A stretch of DNA of 64,000 bases from Mycolicibacterium neoaurum (GCF_036946495.1 NZ_JAQIIX010000002.1:4030001-4094000); one strand, 5' to 3'; positions 26,178-34,830 are shown, counted from the stretch's first letter. Numbers and translations are program-made. Notes: generated from the letters alone by a model not told the origin.

Positions 26178-26553
26178 TGCAGTACCGCTGGTCGGTGGGC
26201 GTGGGGTAGCCCTCGCCCTCGAAGACGTGCCCGAGATGGCTGTGGCAGTTGGCGCAGATGACCTCGATGCGGGTCATGCCCAGCGAGTCGTCCCGCTTGA
26301 GGATCACCGCGTCGGAGGCGGCGGGATCGTAGAAAGACGGCCACCCGCAGTGGGATTCGAACTTCTCGGTGCTGCGGAACAGCTCCGTCCCGCAGGCCCG
26401 GCACTGGTAGACCCCCGCGGTTTTGGTGTCGGTGTACTCGCCGGTGAACGGCCGCTCGGTGCCCGCGCGGCGCAGCACCTGGAATTCGGCGGGGTTGAGC
26501 TTCTCGCGCCATTGGTCGTCGGTCAGCTCGATCTTGGGACCAGGGGTCGTCAT
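26134..26553 (-). CDS. msrB: Peptide-methionine (R)-S-oxide reductase MsrB
   Basis: A 139-residue repair enzyme reducing methionine-R-sulfoxide in proteins. Two zinc-binding CxxC pairs are present (CRACG and CANCH), with the substrate-pocket motif HCGWPSFYDP, HLGHVFEGEG and the catalytic cysteine in RYCINSISL. It sits downstream of aftC on the same strand with an ATGA-type overlap (26550-26553), so the two are likely co-transcribed. Confidence 0.96.
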   Translation of the reverse strand: MTTPGPKIELTDDQWREKLNPAEFQVLRRAGTERPFTGEYTDTKTAGVYQCRACGTELFRSTEKFESHCGWPSFYDPAASDAVILKRDDSLGMTRIEVICANCHSHLGHVFEGEGYPTPTDQRYCINSISLRLVPAAGS

Positions 26554-27821
26554 GATTTCACGCTAGCGCGCCGATCGGCATCCGTCATCCACGGCGGATC
26601 GATACCGGAATCCAGCCTGCCGTCGGCCTTTGCATCCAGGTAGCGGAAGTACAGCACGCAGAACACGACGATCAGCAGCAGCGACCAGCCGTAGGTGATC
26701 TTCATGTACTCCAGGAAGCGTCCGGTGGTCGGCCAGTGCGCCAGCAGCCAGCGGTCCATCGTCATGAACCCGTATACCGCGAGCCAGGCCGGCCAGTTGT
26801 GCAGCACCGAGTTGCGCAACACCACCGTCATCAGGAACGGGAACAGCATGGTCGAGTAGTAACCCTGACCCAACGAGAGCACCAGGAACGAGGCGGTCAG
26901 CAGCACGCCGGATGAGGTCAGCAGCCAGAACAGCGGGTCACGTTCGCGGTAGTACTTGTAGAGCAGGTAGAGGCTGCCTGCGGCCAGCAGCAGGAACAGG
27001 ATGCGCAAGGACAGGATCAGCCACATCGGCAGGCCGTAGTAGATGCCGTTGCCCAGGATCGAGGAGTTGAAGTAGTCGCGGGTCTCCATGATGTAGGGCA
27101 GCGTCCGGCGCACGAAGCTCATCGGATCCGACACCAGCGGCCAGGCGGCGGCGTTGAAGACCAGCGGAACACCGAAAGCCGTGATCAGGGTGTAGAACTG
27201 GCGGTTGAGCACCGGCAGCAACAGCAGCGGCGCCAGGGATGGCTTGACCACCAGCGTCAGGCCGATCGCGGCGCCTGCCAGCAATTCTGCGTTGCGGCCA
27301 CCCTTGAGCAGGAACCGGAAGAACAGCACCGCGCCGAGCAGCATGCAGCCGTTGATATTGGTGAAAACCAGTGTGTTCGTGACCGATTCGGTGCAGAACA
27401 TGGCCAGCACCAAGGCGGGTGCCGCGACCGAGGACAGCGTGTAGTTGAACATCCGCAACAACAGGTATGCCGCGATCAAGAACGCGATCACATTGAAGGT
27501 GATGTACCAGTAGCGGGCGGCATCGACGGGCAGGTATCCGAATGGGGCGAGCAACAACGTTCCGCCGGGCGGGTACAGGTAGTGCGGGTCGACGTGGTTG
27601 AAGTTCTCGTTGTAGATGTCCCAGCCCATTTTGAAATTGATGACGGCCCGGTAGACCGGCCCGAAGTCATCGGTGATGTAGCCGTTGGTGCCCAACACAT
27701 AGCTGCGGTGGATCACCGAGAGGATGGCGATGGGCCACAGAACCGACCGCAGGATCGTTGCCGTCGACGGCGGTGAGGTGCTGGGACGGAACGCGTTCAG
27801 GACGGACTGCTGGAACGACAC
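26550..27821 (-). CDS. aftC: Arabinofuranosyltransferase AftC
   Basis: A 423-residue GT-C fold membrane glycosyltransferase that adds alpha(1-3) arabinofuranose branches in arabinogalactan and lipoarabinomannan, using decaprenyl-phosphoryl-arabinose on the outer face of the membrane. The first extracytoplasmic loop carries the acidic motif ITDDFGPVYRAV and the DPHYLYPPGGTLLLAPFGYLP segment of this family. About ten transmembrane helices follow, and the C-terminal end is YFRYLDAKADGRLDSGIDP. Alignment by eye to Rv2673 is close throughout, and the flanking genes match that locus. Confidence 0.93.
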   Translation of the reverse strand: MSFQQSVLNAFRPSTSPPSTATILRSVLWPIAILSVIHRSYVLGTNGYITDDFGPVYRAVINFKMGWDIYNENFNHVDPHYLYPPGGTLLLAPFGYLPVDAARYWYITFNVIAFLIAAYLLLRMFNYTLSSVAAPALVLAMFCTESVTNTLVFTNINGCMLLGAVLFFRFLLKGGRNAELLAGAAIGLTLVVKPSLAPLLLLPVLNRQFYTLITAFGVPLVFNAAAWPLVSDPMSFVRRTLPYIMETRDYFNSSILGNGIYYGLPMWLILSLRILFLLLAAGSLYLLYKYYRERDPLFWLLTSSGVLLTASFLVLSLGQGYYSTMLFPFLMTVVLRNSVLHNWPAWLAVYGFMTMDRWLLAHWPTTGRFLEYMKITYGWSLLLIVVFCVLYFRYLDAKADGRLDSGIDPPWMTDADRRASVKS

Positions 27822-27856
27822 CTGCGCAATTTACACCGGGCGTCCTGACGGTCCAC

Positions 27857-29461
27857 TCAGGCAGGGCAGAACGTGTCGGTCTCGGGCAGGGTGCCCTTTT
27901 CCAGATAGCCGATCACCGGGGGCAGCGCGCAGGGCGAGTAGATGCTGGCGCCGTGTCCGATGCCCTGGAAGATCACCCGCTTGCTGTTGGAGCCGGCATT
28001 GATGATGGTGGCCGCGACCGCGGCGACACCTTCGTTGCCGATGACGGGATCGTTCTGCACACCGAGCAGCAGGGTGGGGATCTTGAGGTCCTTGGGGTCC
28101 TCGCCCGCCGAACCGCTGGGCCAGCTCAGGCAGTTCACCATGCGCAGCGCGCCGACGGTGCCGAACTGGGGGTAGGTGCGGTTCCAGGCGACGACGAGTT
28201 CGCGGACGCGGTCAGGGGTGGGCCGGTTGAGCGCATCGCTGCAGCTGTTGACGAACTGGCCGTCGGTCTGACGAAGATCCTCGGCCTGGGCGATCAGGTC
28301 GGTCATGGCCCCGGTGTCGCCGCCGCGGGCAGCGGCGATGGCGCCACCGAGGGCATTGGTCGCGGCCACCCGGTCACCGCGGGGGAAGGCCAGCGTGGTG
28401 GTGATGGCGTCGGCGACCGCCGCCTCGGAAGCGCCGTTGGGTCCCCGTCCCTCGCGGGCGGCCTTGAGCAGCGCGTCGACCTCGCCCTTGGGGTCCGGGC
28501 TCAGCGGGCAGTTGATGGCGGTGCACTGCGCGGCGAAGGCATCCAGCGCCGCCTGCTGACCCTTGACCTTCTGTTCGGCGGCGGCCTCGGCGCCGATCGC
28601 CAACGGCAGGGGGGAGTCCAGCACCAGGCGGGAGACCTTGTCCGGGTGTGAGCCGGCGTAGGCCAGTGCCACCTGGGCGCCGTTGCCGATCCCGAGCAGC
28701 GCGATGGTCGGCACGTCCCAGGTGCTGCGCAACCGCTCGATGTCCTCGGCGGCGTGGGCGTTGTCGTAGGCCGAGTCACCGGGGGCGATGGTGTCGGTGC
28801 AGGTCGTGGTGGCGGTCTGGGCGATCGCCCCGAGTTTGGCCACGGGGTCGTCCCCGGGCTCGAACTGGGTCTGGTCGATCATCTCCTGGCGGTCGAAGAG
28901 GTCGCGGCAGTCGATCGCTTTGGACAGTCCCATGCCGCGGCGATCGACCGCGACGATCGGGTTGGTCTTCAGGATGTCGGTGCCCGACCGGGACAGCCAG
29001 ACCGGCAGCTGGGTGGACGACGGCAGGTCGCTGCCCGTGGTGAACACCAAGGGGCCGGCGTCGGCCGGGGTGGCGCTGGTGCGGGCCCGCACCACACCGA
29101 TCGGGATCGTGCCGTTGGCACCCTTGATGGGGTCGAGGTCGGCGTCATAGGTCGCACATTCGAGGGTGACACCGGGCACCGGCGCCACGGCGGCATCACG
29201 GAATGTCTGTGCGGTGCAGTCCGACCAGTTCAACGCCCGGTCGTTGTCGGCGCTCGGTGCTTCCCACGCCGGTGGTCCGGAGACCGTGGGTGTGGGTTCC
29301 GGAGCACCTTGTGGGCCGGCGCCCTCGTCGGTGGCAAAACGTGGGTTGGCTGCCAGCAGGGGTGCACATGAGGTCAGCACCACGGCGACCGCGGAAACCC
29401 CGAGTGCCCTGATCGCTGGACGGACTCGTCGAGTCGCCGCGCTCCTGCCCGCCGTAACCAT
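27857..29461 (-). CDS. Lipoprotein alpha/beta hydrolase (Rv2672-like, TAP-type) with altered nucleophile elbow
   Basis: A 534-residue exported protein. The signal peptide is basic then hydrophobic and ends in a lipobox (VVLTSCAPL), so the mature protein is probably lipid-anchored outside the membrane. The fold is that of tripeptidyl-aminopeptidase-like hydrolases, with a TAP-like C-terminal region. The nucleophile elbow reads LLGIGNGAQVAL, so Gly stands where GxSxG proteins have Ser. A late Asp (GVQNDPV) and His (GIGHGAS) are retained. Enzyme activity through the usual serine is therefore doubtful. Cys-rich: several pairs could form disulphides. Confidence 0.83.
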   Translation of the reverse strand: MVTAGRSAATRRVRPAIRALGVSAVAVVLTSCAPLLAANPRFATDEGAGPQGAPEPTPTVSGPPAWEAPSADNDRALNWSDCTAQTFRDAAVAPVPGVTLECATYDADLDPIKGANGTIPIGVVRARTSATPADAGPLVFTTGSDLPSSTQLPVWLSRSGTDILKTNPIVAVDRRGMGLSKAIDCRDLFDRQEMIDQTQFEPGDDPVAKLGAIAQTATTTCTDTIAPGDSAYDNAHAAEDIERLRSTWDVPTIALLGIGNGAQVALAYAGSHPDKVSRLVLDSPLPLAIGAEAAAEQKVKGQQAALDAFAAQCTAINCPLSPDPKGEVDALLKAAREGRGPNGASEAAVADAITTTLAFPRGDRVAATNALGGAIAAARGGDTGAMTDLIAQAEDLRQTDGQFVNSCSDALNRPTPDRVRELVVAWNRTYPQFGTVGALRMVNCLSWPSGSAGEDPKDLKIPTLLLGVQNDPVIGNEGVAAVAATIINAGSNSKRVIFQGIGHGASIYSPCALPPVIGYLEKGTLPETDTFCPA

Positions 29462-29492
29462 GCCGACCACAGTAGCGATCACGCACGCCGGA

Positions 29493-30272
29493 TCAGTCAC
29501 GGCTGTAGCGCGTGTACAGATAACCTTCGTCATCGGTGAGGGTGTGCCGTCTGCGCATCCGGGTGATCGCCTCGTCATGGCCGTCGGTGATGCGCTTGGC
29601 CGAGCCACCCACCAGGGTCGGCGCGATCGTCAGGCACAGTTCGTCGAGCAATCCCGCGGAGATGAGCGCGCCGAGCAGGCTGGGGCCACCCTCGGTGAGC
29701 ACTCGCGGCAGGCCCAGCCCGGCCAGCGTGTCGAGTGTGGTGGCCAGGTCGACGGCACCGGGATCACCGGGGGCCGAGCAGTCGTACACCTGCGCCAGCC
29801 CGGCGAAATCGGCGCGCGCCTGCTCGGCGGACTCGTGGGTGGTCAGGATCAGTGGCGGCACCTCGGTCTGGGTGAACACCGGCAAGCTGTGGTCCAGCCG
29901 TCCGCTGCGGGTGACCATGGCGATGGGTGGCACCTCGGCCTGGCCGCGGGCGTTGCGCGCCTGGCGTTCGGCCGCACCCAGCTGCGCACCGGAATAGCCT
30001 TCGACGCGCACCGTGCCCGCGCCGACGAGCACCACATCGGCGAGCTCGCGCATCAGCCGGTAGAGCGCGCGGTCCCCGTCGCCGCCGAGGACACCGGATT
30101 TCCCGTCGGCGGTCGCCGCCCCGTCGAGGCTGGTGATGAAGTTGGCCCGCACCCAGCAGGAATCGAGCTTCTCGGGGTAGGCGTACAGCTCGGAAAGCCC
30201 GGCACCGGCAGCATCGACCGGGGCCAGCGTTGTGAAATCCGTCCCAGCGGCGCTATCCGACATGGGTTTCAT
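29493..30272 (-). CDS. RibD C-terminal-type pyrimidine reductase (Rv2671-like)
   Basis: A 259-residue NADPH-dependent reductase of the RibD_C/DHFR-like fold. Visible motifs: RANFITSLDGAATADGKSG, LMRELADVVLVGAGTVRVEGY, and the dinucleotide-binding LTEGGPSLLGALISAGLLDEL. In M. tuberculosis the homologue at this position has dihydrofolate-reductase-like activity, so a folate role is possible as well as riboflavin synthesis. The protein lacks the N-terminal deaminase domain of full RibD. A start at 30263 (MSDSAAG) is an alternative. It is divergent from zapE across 26 bp. Confidence 0.87.
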   Translation of the reverse strand: MKPMSDSAAGTDFTTLAPVDAAGAGLSELYAYPEKLDSCWVRANFITSLDGAATADGKSGVLGGDGDRALYRLMRELADVVLVGAGTVRVEGYSGAQLGAAERQARNARGQAEVPPIAMVTRSGRLDHSLPVFTQTEVPPLILTTHESAEQARADFAGLAQVYDCSAPGDPGAVDLATTLDTLAGLGLPRVLTEGGPSLLGALISAGLLDELCLTIAPTLVGGSAKRITDGHDEAITRMRRRHTLTDDEGYLYTRYSRD

Positions 30273-30298
30273 TGCAGCACGTCGATAAGGTGCACGAC

Positions 30299-31336
30299 AT
30301 GCAAAGCGGCGCCGGGGTCGATGGTTTGGTGGATCGGCACCCCAAGGTGACGCCGGAACAGCTGGTCGCGCGGCTCGTGCCGCCGCCGACCTTCGCCGAT
30401 GTCAGCTTCGACACCTACCGTCCCGATCCCGCCGAGCCGTCGCAGGCCGCGGCGGTCGAGCGGTGCCGGGAGTTCTGCGAGCAGGCACTGCAGCGGCGGG
30501 CCGGCAAGAAGAAATTGTTCGGTAAGCGGGAGGTGCTGCCCGGGGTGGGGGTGTACCTCGACGGCGGGTTCGGTGTCGGCAAGACCCACCTGCTGGCCTC
30601 CACCTACTACGCGCTGACCAAGGCCGATGTGGCGCCGACGGCGTTCGCGACGTTCGGCGAGCTGACCCAGCTGGCCGGGGTGTTCGGTTTCACCGAGTGC
30701 ATCGAGCTGCTCAGCCAGTACATCGTCATCTGCATCGACGAGTTCGAGCTCGACGACCCCGGCAACACCACGCTGATCTCCCGGCTGCTCTCGGCTCTGG
30801 TAGAGCGTGGGGTGTCGATCGCCGCCACCTCCAACACGTTGCCCGAGCAGCTGGGTGAGGGCCGGTTCGCCGCACAGGATTTCCTGCGCGAGATCAACAC
30901 GCTGGCCGCCATCTTCACGACCGTGCGGGTCGAGGGTCCCGACTACCGGCACCGCGGTCTGCCGCCGGCGCCGGAGCCGCTGTCCGATGACGAAGTGCGC
31001 TCCCGCGCCGTCGGCGTCGACGGAGCGACGCTCGACGATTTCGACGCGCTGTGCGCACACCTGGCGACGATGCATCCCTCGCGCTACCACGCGCTGATCG
31101 ACGGGGTCCGTGAGGTGTTCATCACCGGCGTGCACCCGATCACCGACCAGAGTGTCGCGCTACGACTGGTGGCACTGACCGACCGGCTCTACGACGCCGG
31201 CGTTCCCATCCTGGCCTCGGGAACCAAGCTCGACACGATCTTCAGCGACGAGATGGTGGCCGGCGGCTTCCGCAAGAAGTACCTGCGGGCCACCTCGCGG
31301 TTGTTGGCACTCACGGCCGCGGCGCAGTCGGGCTGA
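30299..31336 (+). CDS. zapE: Cell division AFG1-like ATPase ZapE
   Basis: A 345-residue P-loop ATPase of the AFG1/ZapE family. Walker A is DGGFGVGKTHLL near residues 85-96 and Walker B is IVICIDEFELDD. A sensor-type motif AATSNTLPEQL follows, and the C-terminal segment SGTKLDTIFSDEMVAGGFRKKYLRATSRL is characteristic. In E. coli ZapE acts on the Z-ring during constriction; the mycobacterial role (Rv2670c) is less clear. I chose the ATG at 30299, though GTG at 30290 and TTG at 30272 are in frame. The hydrolase gene follows 2 bp after the stop. Confidence 0.9.
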   Translation: MQSGAGVDGLVDRHPKVTPEQLVARLVPPPTFADVSFDTYRPDPAEPSQAAAVERCREFCEQALQRRAGKKKLFGKREVLPGVGVYLDGGFGVGKTHLLASTYYALTKADVAPTAFATFGELTQLAGVFGFTECIELLSQYIVICIDEFELDDPGNTTLISRLLSALVERGVSIAATSNTLPEQLGEGRFAAQDFLREINTLAAIFTTVRVEGPDYRHRGLPPAPEPLSDDEVRSRAVGVDGATLDDFDALCAHLATMHPSRYHALIDGVREVFITGVHPITDQSVALRLVALTDRLYDAGVPILASGTKLDTIFSDEMVAGGFRKKYLRATSRLLALTAAAQSG

Positions 31337-31338
31337 GC

Positions 31339-32064
31339 ATGCCGGCCGTTCCGCCGGTGTTGCTGATTCCGGGCGCCGGTGCCCGCGGCGATGGCTTCTA
31401 TCCCGGGCTGCCGGAATCGCTTGCCGCCGAGCCGGGTTGCCGCTCCGTCATCGCCGAGGGAGCGGTGCCGTTGGCGCAGGCGGCCAACCATCTGCACGAG
31501 CTGATCGCCGAAGTGGGGCCGGTCGTCGTGGTCGGGCAGAGCCTCGGGGCAGTCATCGCGCTGCTGCTCGCACGCGATCATCCCGCCGACGTCGCCGGGC
31601 TGGTCCTGCTCGATCCCACCCCCATCAACGATGTGGTCCTCTGCAGGCGCGTCGAGCGCGCTGTCCGATCGGTAGCGGCGATGGCCCGAATACCGGTCGT
31701 GCATCGTGCGCTGCTGGCCTGGGGACTGAAATCCACCGCCCGGCAGGCCCGCGGTTTGCGACCGGACTGCGCGGCGGCCCAGATACGCATTGCCGCCGAG
31801 GCGGATCTGGTTCAGCTGGGCCGCGAGGTGACCGGGTTGACCGCAGTCGCGGCCGGTTTCGACATGTCCCAGGTGCCCAGGGTTCCAGCCGCCGTGGTCA
31901 CCGCGGAGCGTCCGCCCAAGGCCACCACGCGGGTCGCGCATCAGCGCATCGCCGAGGCGCTGGGCGTGCCGTTGCAGTGCTGGCCGGGGTCGACACACGC
32001 GGTACATCTGACGCACCCCGAGGACACGGTGGCGGTCGTCCGTGACGTGCTCAGCCGAGTCTGA
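31339..32064 (+). CDS. Alpha/beta hydrolase
   Basis: A 241-residue soluble hydrolase. The oxyanion motif is LIPGAGARGDGFY near the N-terminus, the nucleophile elbow is VVGQSLGAVIALLLA (Ser near residue 77), the acid residue is likely in the strand ending VVTAERP or in LDPTPIND, and the catalytic His is GSTHAVHLTHPED near the C-terminus. It starts 2 bp after zapE, so it is in the same transcription unit. Substrate unknown. Convergent with the GNAT gene, with a 14-bp overlap. Confidence 0.83.
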   Translation: MPAVPPVLLIPGAGARGDGFYPGLPESLAAEPGCRSVIAEGAVPLAQAANHLHELIAEVGPVVVVGQSLGAVIALLLARDHPADVAGLVLLDPTPINDVVLCRRVERAVRSVAAMARIPVVHRALLAWGLKSTARQARGLRPDCAAAQIRIAAEADLVQLGREVTGLTAVAAGFDMSQVPRVPAAVVTAERPPKATTRVAHQRIAEALGVPLQCWPGSTHAVHLTHPEDTVAVVRDVLSRV

Positions 32065-32575
32065 TCACCATCACGTAGTCGTTCTCGATGTTGTTTCCCA
32101 GCCGGAACGTCTTGGTCCCGGCGATCTCGAAACCCGATTTCGCGTAGAACCGTTGTGCTCGGGCGTTGTCCTGGTTCACCCCGAGCCACACGCATGCCGC
32201 GCCGAGGTCCGTGCAGTGTTCCAGGGCGTGTGTCATCAGCGCGGCGGCGACGCCGCGGCCATGGGCTTCGGGTGCGGTGTACATCTTGGACAGTTCGACG
32301 GCAGGCCGTAGCGCGACGGCGCGTTGCACGTCGGGGTCGTCGGGCTCACCGCGAATCAGCATGGTGTAGCCGAGGATCCGGTCTGCGTCGCACGCGATGA
32401 GCACGATGCGATCCGGGTCGCGCAGATAATTTCGGAAGGCCTGCGGTGAGAGGTGGGTCGCGACGAACGCGGCCACATCGGCGGGGTCGGCACCGGGCGG
32501 GCAGGCCAACGGGAAGGTGGTGGCCGCGACCGCGGCCAGCTCGTCGACATCTGCGGCCGTGGCGGCCCGGATCAC
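32051..32575 (-). CDS. GNAT family N-acetyltransferase (Rv2669-like)
   Basis: A 174-residue acetyl-CoA-dependent acyltransferase. The pyrophosphate-binding loop is the canonical APEAHGRGVAAALMTHAL near residues 111-128, preceded by strand VELSKMYT, and the C-terminal motif B region is GVNQDNARAQRFYAKSGFEIAG. The N-terminal substrate part is hydrophobic and Pro-rich (TTFPLACPPGADP). Acceptor unknown. The GTG at 32575 overlaps the stop of the secreted-protein gene upstream by 3 bp (GTGA), so the two are coupled. Confidence 0.9.
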   Translation of the reverse strand: MIRAATAADVDELAAVAATTFPLACPPGADPADVAAFVATHLSPQAFRNYLRDPDRIVLIACDADRILGYTMLIRGEPDDPDVQRAVALRPAVELSKMYTAPEAHGRGVAAALMTHALEHCTDLGAACVWLGVNQDNARAQRFYAKSGFEIAGTKTFRLGNNIENDYVMVIRLG

Positions 32576-33096
32576 GGCAGGGGAGAACCGGGCTGCCAGA
32601 TGTTCCACTGCGCCAGGTGCGTTCCGGTCTGCGGGTTGATCATCACCACGTTGGTGACCAGCGCCCGATAGACATCCCAGTAGACGCCGCCGGAGACGGT
32701 GGCCCCGGGCGGGGCGTTCAGCAGTGCCTTCTCCAGCGCGTCGGGCGCGTCGGTGTGCTTGGCGGCGTAGGCGTCGGCGTACGGGGTGACACCGCTGAAC
32801 GTGGTGGCGATCGACAGCTTGAACGGGTTGGGCGCGGAGATGACGTGCACGGTGATGCCGGCGCGCCAGGGGCCGCCCTGGGCCCGCCAGCGCGGGGAAC
32901 CGTTCCAGCCCCAGCCTGGCGGGACGGGCACCGGGAGCACGTCGTGGACGGTGACATCGGCGACGAAGTCGTCGTACTGCACGCGCAGCGTCTGTCCGAG
33001 GTCGCCGATCGGCGTCTCGGCCGCGGCGGCGGGCGGGGCGACACCGACCGCCACCAACGTCATGGCGGCGACAAGGATCGACAACAAGCGCGACAT
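32572..33096 (-). CDS. Secreted protein (Rv2668-like, MPT63/DUF1942-like)
   Basis: A 174-residue exported protein. The signal peptide is MSRLLSILVAAMTLVAVG with likely cleavage after APPAAAA. The mature part starts ETPIGDLGQTLRVQYDDFVADVTVHDV and ends in TGTHLAQWNIW, which resembles by eye the immunoglobulin-like fold of secreted MPT63, although similarity is modest. AAAGGGAGGG lies upstream of the ATG. No catalytic motif. Coupled to the GNAT gene downstream. Confidence 0.75.
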   Translation of the reverse strand: MSRLLSILVAAMTLVAVGVAPPAAAAETPIGDLGQTLRVQYDDFVADVTVHDVLPVPVPPGWGWNGSPRWRAQGGPWRAGITVHVISAPNPFKLSIATTFSGVTPYADAYAAKHTDAPDALEKALLNAPPGATVSGGVYWDVYRALVTNVVMINPQTGTHLAQWNIWQPGSPLP

Positions 33097-33162
33097 ACAA
33101 ACCCTCCCTTTGCTGCCTCGCATGATGGCACATGCCCGGCGGCGGCTCGGGGGTTCGGCCGT

Positions 33163-33585
33163 TTAGGCCACCCAGGGGCCGTGCCCGCCGACGGATTCGA
33201 TGCGGATCCGGGTCAGGAATCCGTCGGGGGCATCGGCGGGTGGGAAGTGCTCGTCGGAGCCGAGCATGGCGACGGCGAGATCCTTGAGGACACCCAGGCC
33301 GCCCTCGACGACGCGCGCGGTCCCGGTGACCGAGAGGTACTCGCGTTGCTGGCCGGGCTTGCTCGGAGCCAGGATGGTGGCGGTGACCCGGCCGTCGCGT
33401 CGGACGTTGCGCACCTTGCGATACGTGTCGCTCAGGTGCGCCGAGACGAGTTCGTCGCCCTCGGGGGTGGATTGCAGCGCGACCCAGACGACGGTGGCCT
33501 GCGGGCTGCCGTCGGGGTTGATGGTGACCAGCGTGGCATCGGCGCCCGCGCCGATGAGTTCACGGGCGGCTGCGTTGAGTTCCAT
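33163..33585 (-). CDS. PPOX-class (probably F420-dependent) oxidoreductase
   Basis: A 140-residue split-beta-barrel protein of the pyridoxamine-phosphate-oxidase-like superfamily. Typical features are ATLVTINPDGSPQATVVWVAL near the N-terminus and the basic cofactor-binding segment SDTYRKVRNVRRDGRVTATI, where actinobacterial members bind coenzyme F420 or flavin. The substrate is unknown. It lies 9 bp downstream of the clpC2 stop and is probably in the same transcript. Confidence 0.83.
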   Translation of the reverse strand: MELNAAARELIGAGADATLVTINPDGSPQATVVWVALQSTPEGDELVSAHLSDTYRKVRNVRRDGRVTATILAPSKPGQQREYLSVTGTARVVEGGLGVLKDLAVAMLGSDEHFPPADAPDGFLTRIRIESVGGHGPWVA

Positions 33586-33594
33586 GTCGCAGTT

Positions 33595-34305
33595 CTACAG
33601 TTCGTCGTCGGATTTCATTCCCGGCATCGTCGACAGCAGGTCGATCAGCGTCGTGGTGAGCCGGTCCCTGTCGAGGCCCAGTCCGTGCAGGGGGCCGTCC
33701 CCGGCCTCGGATTCCAGCAGCGCCAACAGCATGTGCTCGGTGCCGACATAGTTGTGGCCCAAGCGAAGCGCTTCGCGGAAGGTCAGTTCCAGAACCTTCT
33801 TGGCAGCACCGCTGAAGGGCACCAGGTGCAGTGTCTGGCCAGTCGCCGCGGGCAGGGTGATCGCCGCACGCAACTGGTCGGGTTCGATGCCCTGGGCGCG
33901 GAGCAGTGCGATGGCAAGGGAGTCGGTGTCGACCAGCAGACCCAATATCAGGTGCTCCGGGGTGATCTCGGTGTTCTCGGCGTCGCGGGCGGCGTTCTGG
34001 CTGAAGACGACCGCGGCGCGGGCGCGCGGGGTGAACCGCGCGAAACCCTGCTCGGGGTCGATGGTGTCACCCTTGGGGACGAACCGCTTCTGGGCGGCCT
34101 GTTTGGTGACGCCCATGCTGGCGCCGATGTCGGTCCAGGAGGCCCCGGAGCGGCGGGCCTGGTCGACGAAGTGGCCGACGAGGTGGTCGGCGACCTCGCC
34201 GAGGTGTTCGGCGGCCAGGACGGCATCGGTGAGTTGATCGAGGGCGTCGGTGTGGACGGACTTGATGGTGTGGATCAGGTCATCGAGGCTGACAGAAGAG
34301 GTCAT
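33595..34305 (-). CDS. clpC2: ClpC2: ATPase-less Clp N-domain protein with an HTH
   Basis: A 236-residue protein. The N-terminal region has a helix-turn-helix (SGASWTDIGASMGVTKQAAQKRF, about residues 53-75). It is followed by a double Clp R-type N-domain: FTPRARAAVVFSQNAARDAENTEITPEHLILGLL and FSGAAKKVLELTFREALRLGHNYVGTEHMLLALL. There is no AAA+ module. In mycobacteria ClpC2 is known to shield the ClpC1 protease system from antibiotics that bind the ClpC1 N-domain and to act on its own promoter. The HTH plus two identical palindromes directly upstream fit autoregulation. Confidence 0.9.
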   Translation of the reverse strand: MTSSVSLDDLIHTIKSVHTDALDQLTDAVLAAEHLGEVADHLVGHFVDQARRSGASWTDIGASMGVTKQAAQKRFVPKGDTIDPEQGFARFTPRARAAVVFSQNAARDAENTEITPEHLILGLLVDTDSLAIALLRAQGIEPDQLRAAITLPAATGQTLHLVPFSGAAKKVLELTFREALRLGHNYVGTEHMLLALLESEAGDGPLHGLGLDRDRLTTTLIDLLSTMPGMKSDDEL

Positions 34306-34306
34306 G

Positions 34307-34325
34307 CGTCAACGTTAGGTTGACG
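34307..34325. promoter_or_regulatory. ClpC2 operator, copy 1
   Basis: The perfect palindrome CGTCAAC-N5-GTTGACG begins 2 bp upstream of the clpC2 start codon, covering the ribosome binding region. The same 7+7 arms recur at 34335-34353. ClpC2 carries an HTH, so self-repression is the natural reading; binding is inferred. Confidence 0.72.
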
Positions 34326-34334
34326 ATAGTCGTG

Positions 34335-34353
34335 CGTCAACCCTGTGTTGACG
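34335..34353. promoter_or_regulatory. ClpC2 operator, copy 2
   Basis: The second perfect CGTCAAC-N5-GTTGACG palindrome has its centre 28 bp from the first, close to three helical turns. It abuts the stop codon of the upstream SRPBCC gene (34354), so the clpC2 promoter must lie in or near this gap. Confidence 0.72.
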
Positions 34354-34830
34354 TTATGGTCGCGGGTAGCCGCGTCGCACGGTGCGATCGAGAATGCCCA
34401 GCGTTGCCCGTAACGCCGATTCCGGGATCACCGGGAAGATGCCCGCCTCGCGCCACTTGTCGTCGATGGCCGACCAGTCGTAGAACGATGTCACCACGGT
34501 CCCGTCATCGGTGGGCTCCAGGCGGTAGCCGTAGACGTGGCCGATCTGCGGCTTGATCTGGCCGAGGATGGTCCATGCGATCAACCGGTCCTGCTCGTAT
34601 TCGACGATGTCGACGGTCACGTCGTACTTGCCCATCGGAAAGTCGTTGAGCGCCTCCCGATCCATGTGCACCACGAACCGGTCACCGACCTGTCGGGCCG
34701 GTTCGCCGGTCGCATCCTGCAGCATGCCGGAGGCGTCGATGGCCACGTGGCCGTGCGGATCGGTCAGTACGGCGAAGATGTCGGCGGCCGGGGCGGCGAT
34801 GGTGCGGTGGACTTCCATGCGGTCGCTCAC
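34354..34830 (-). CDS. SRPBCC (polyketide cyclase-like) family protein
   Basis: A 158-residue single-domain protein with the START/Bet v1-type fold: MEVHRTIAAPAADIFAVLTDPHGHVAID at the N-terminus, a central beta sheet (VDIVEYEQDRLIAWTI) and a C-terminal long helix. Such proteins bind hydrophobic ligands in a cavity; ligand unknown. The GTG start overlaps the stop of the methyltransferase gene upstream by 4 bp (GTGA), so the two form an operon. Confidence 0.83.
   Translation of the reverse strand: MSDRMEVHRTIAAPAADIFAVLTDPHGHVAIDASGMLQDATGEPARQVGDRFVVHMDREALNDFPMGKYDVTVDIVEYEQDRLIAWTILGQIKPQIGHVYGYRLEPTDDGTVVTSFYDWSAIDDKWREAGIFPVIPESALRATLGILDRTVRRGYPRP

Noticed and set aside
32446..34323. 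625-codon plus-strand frame across the secreted protein, PPOX and clpC2 genes
   Set aside because: Antisense to three genes with clear motifs; rich in Arg/Gly/Asp only.
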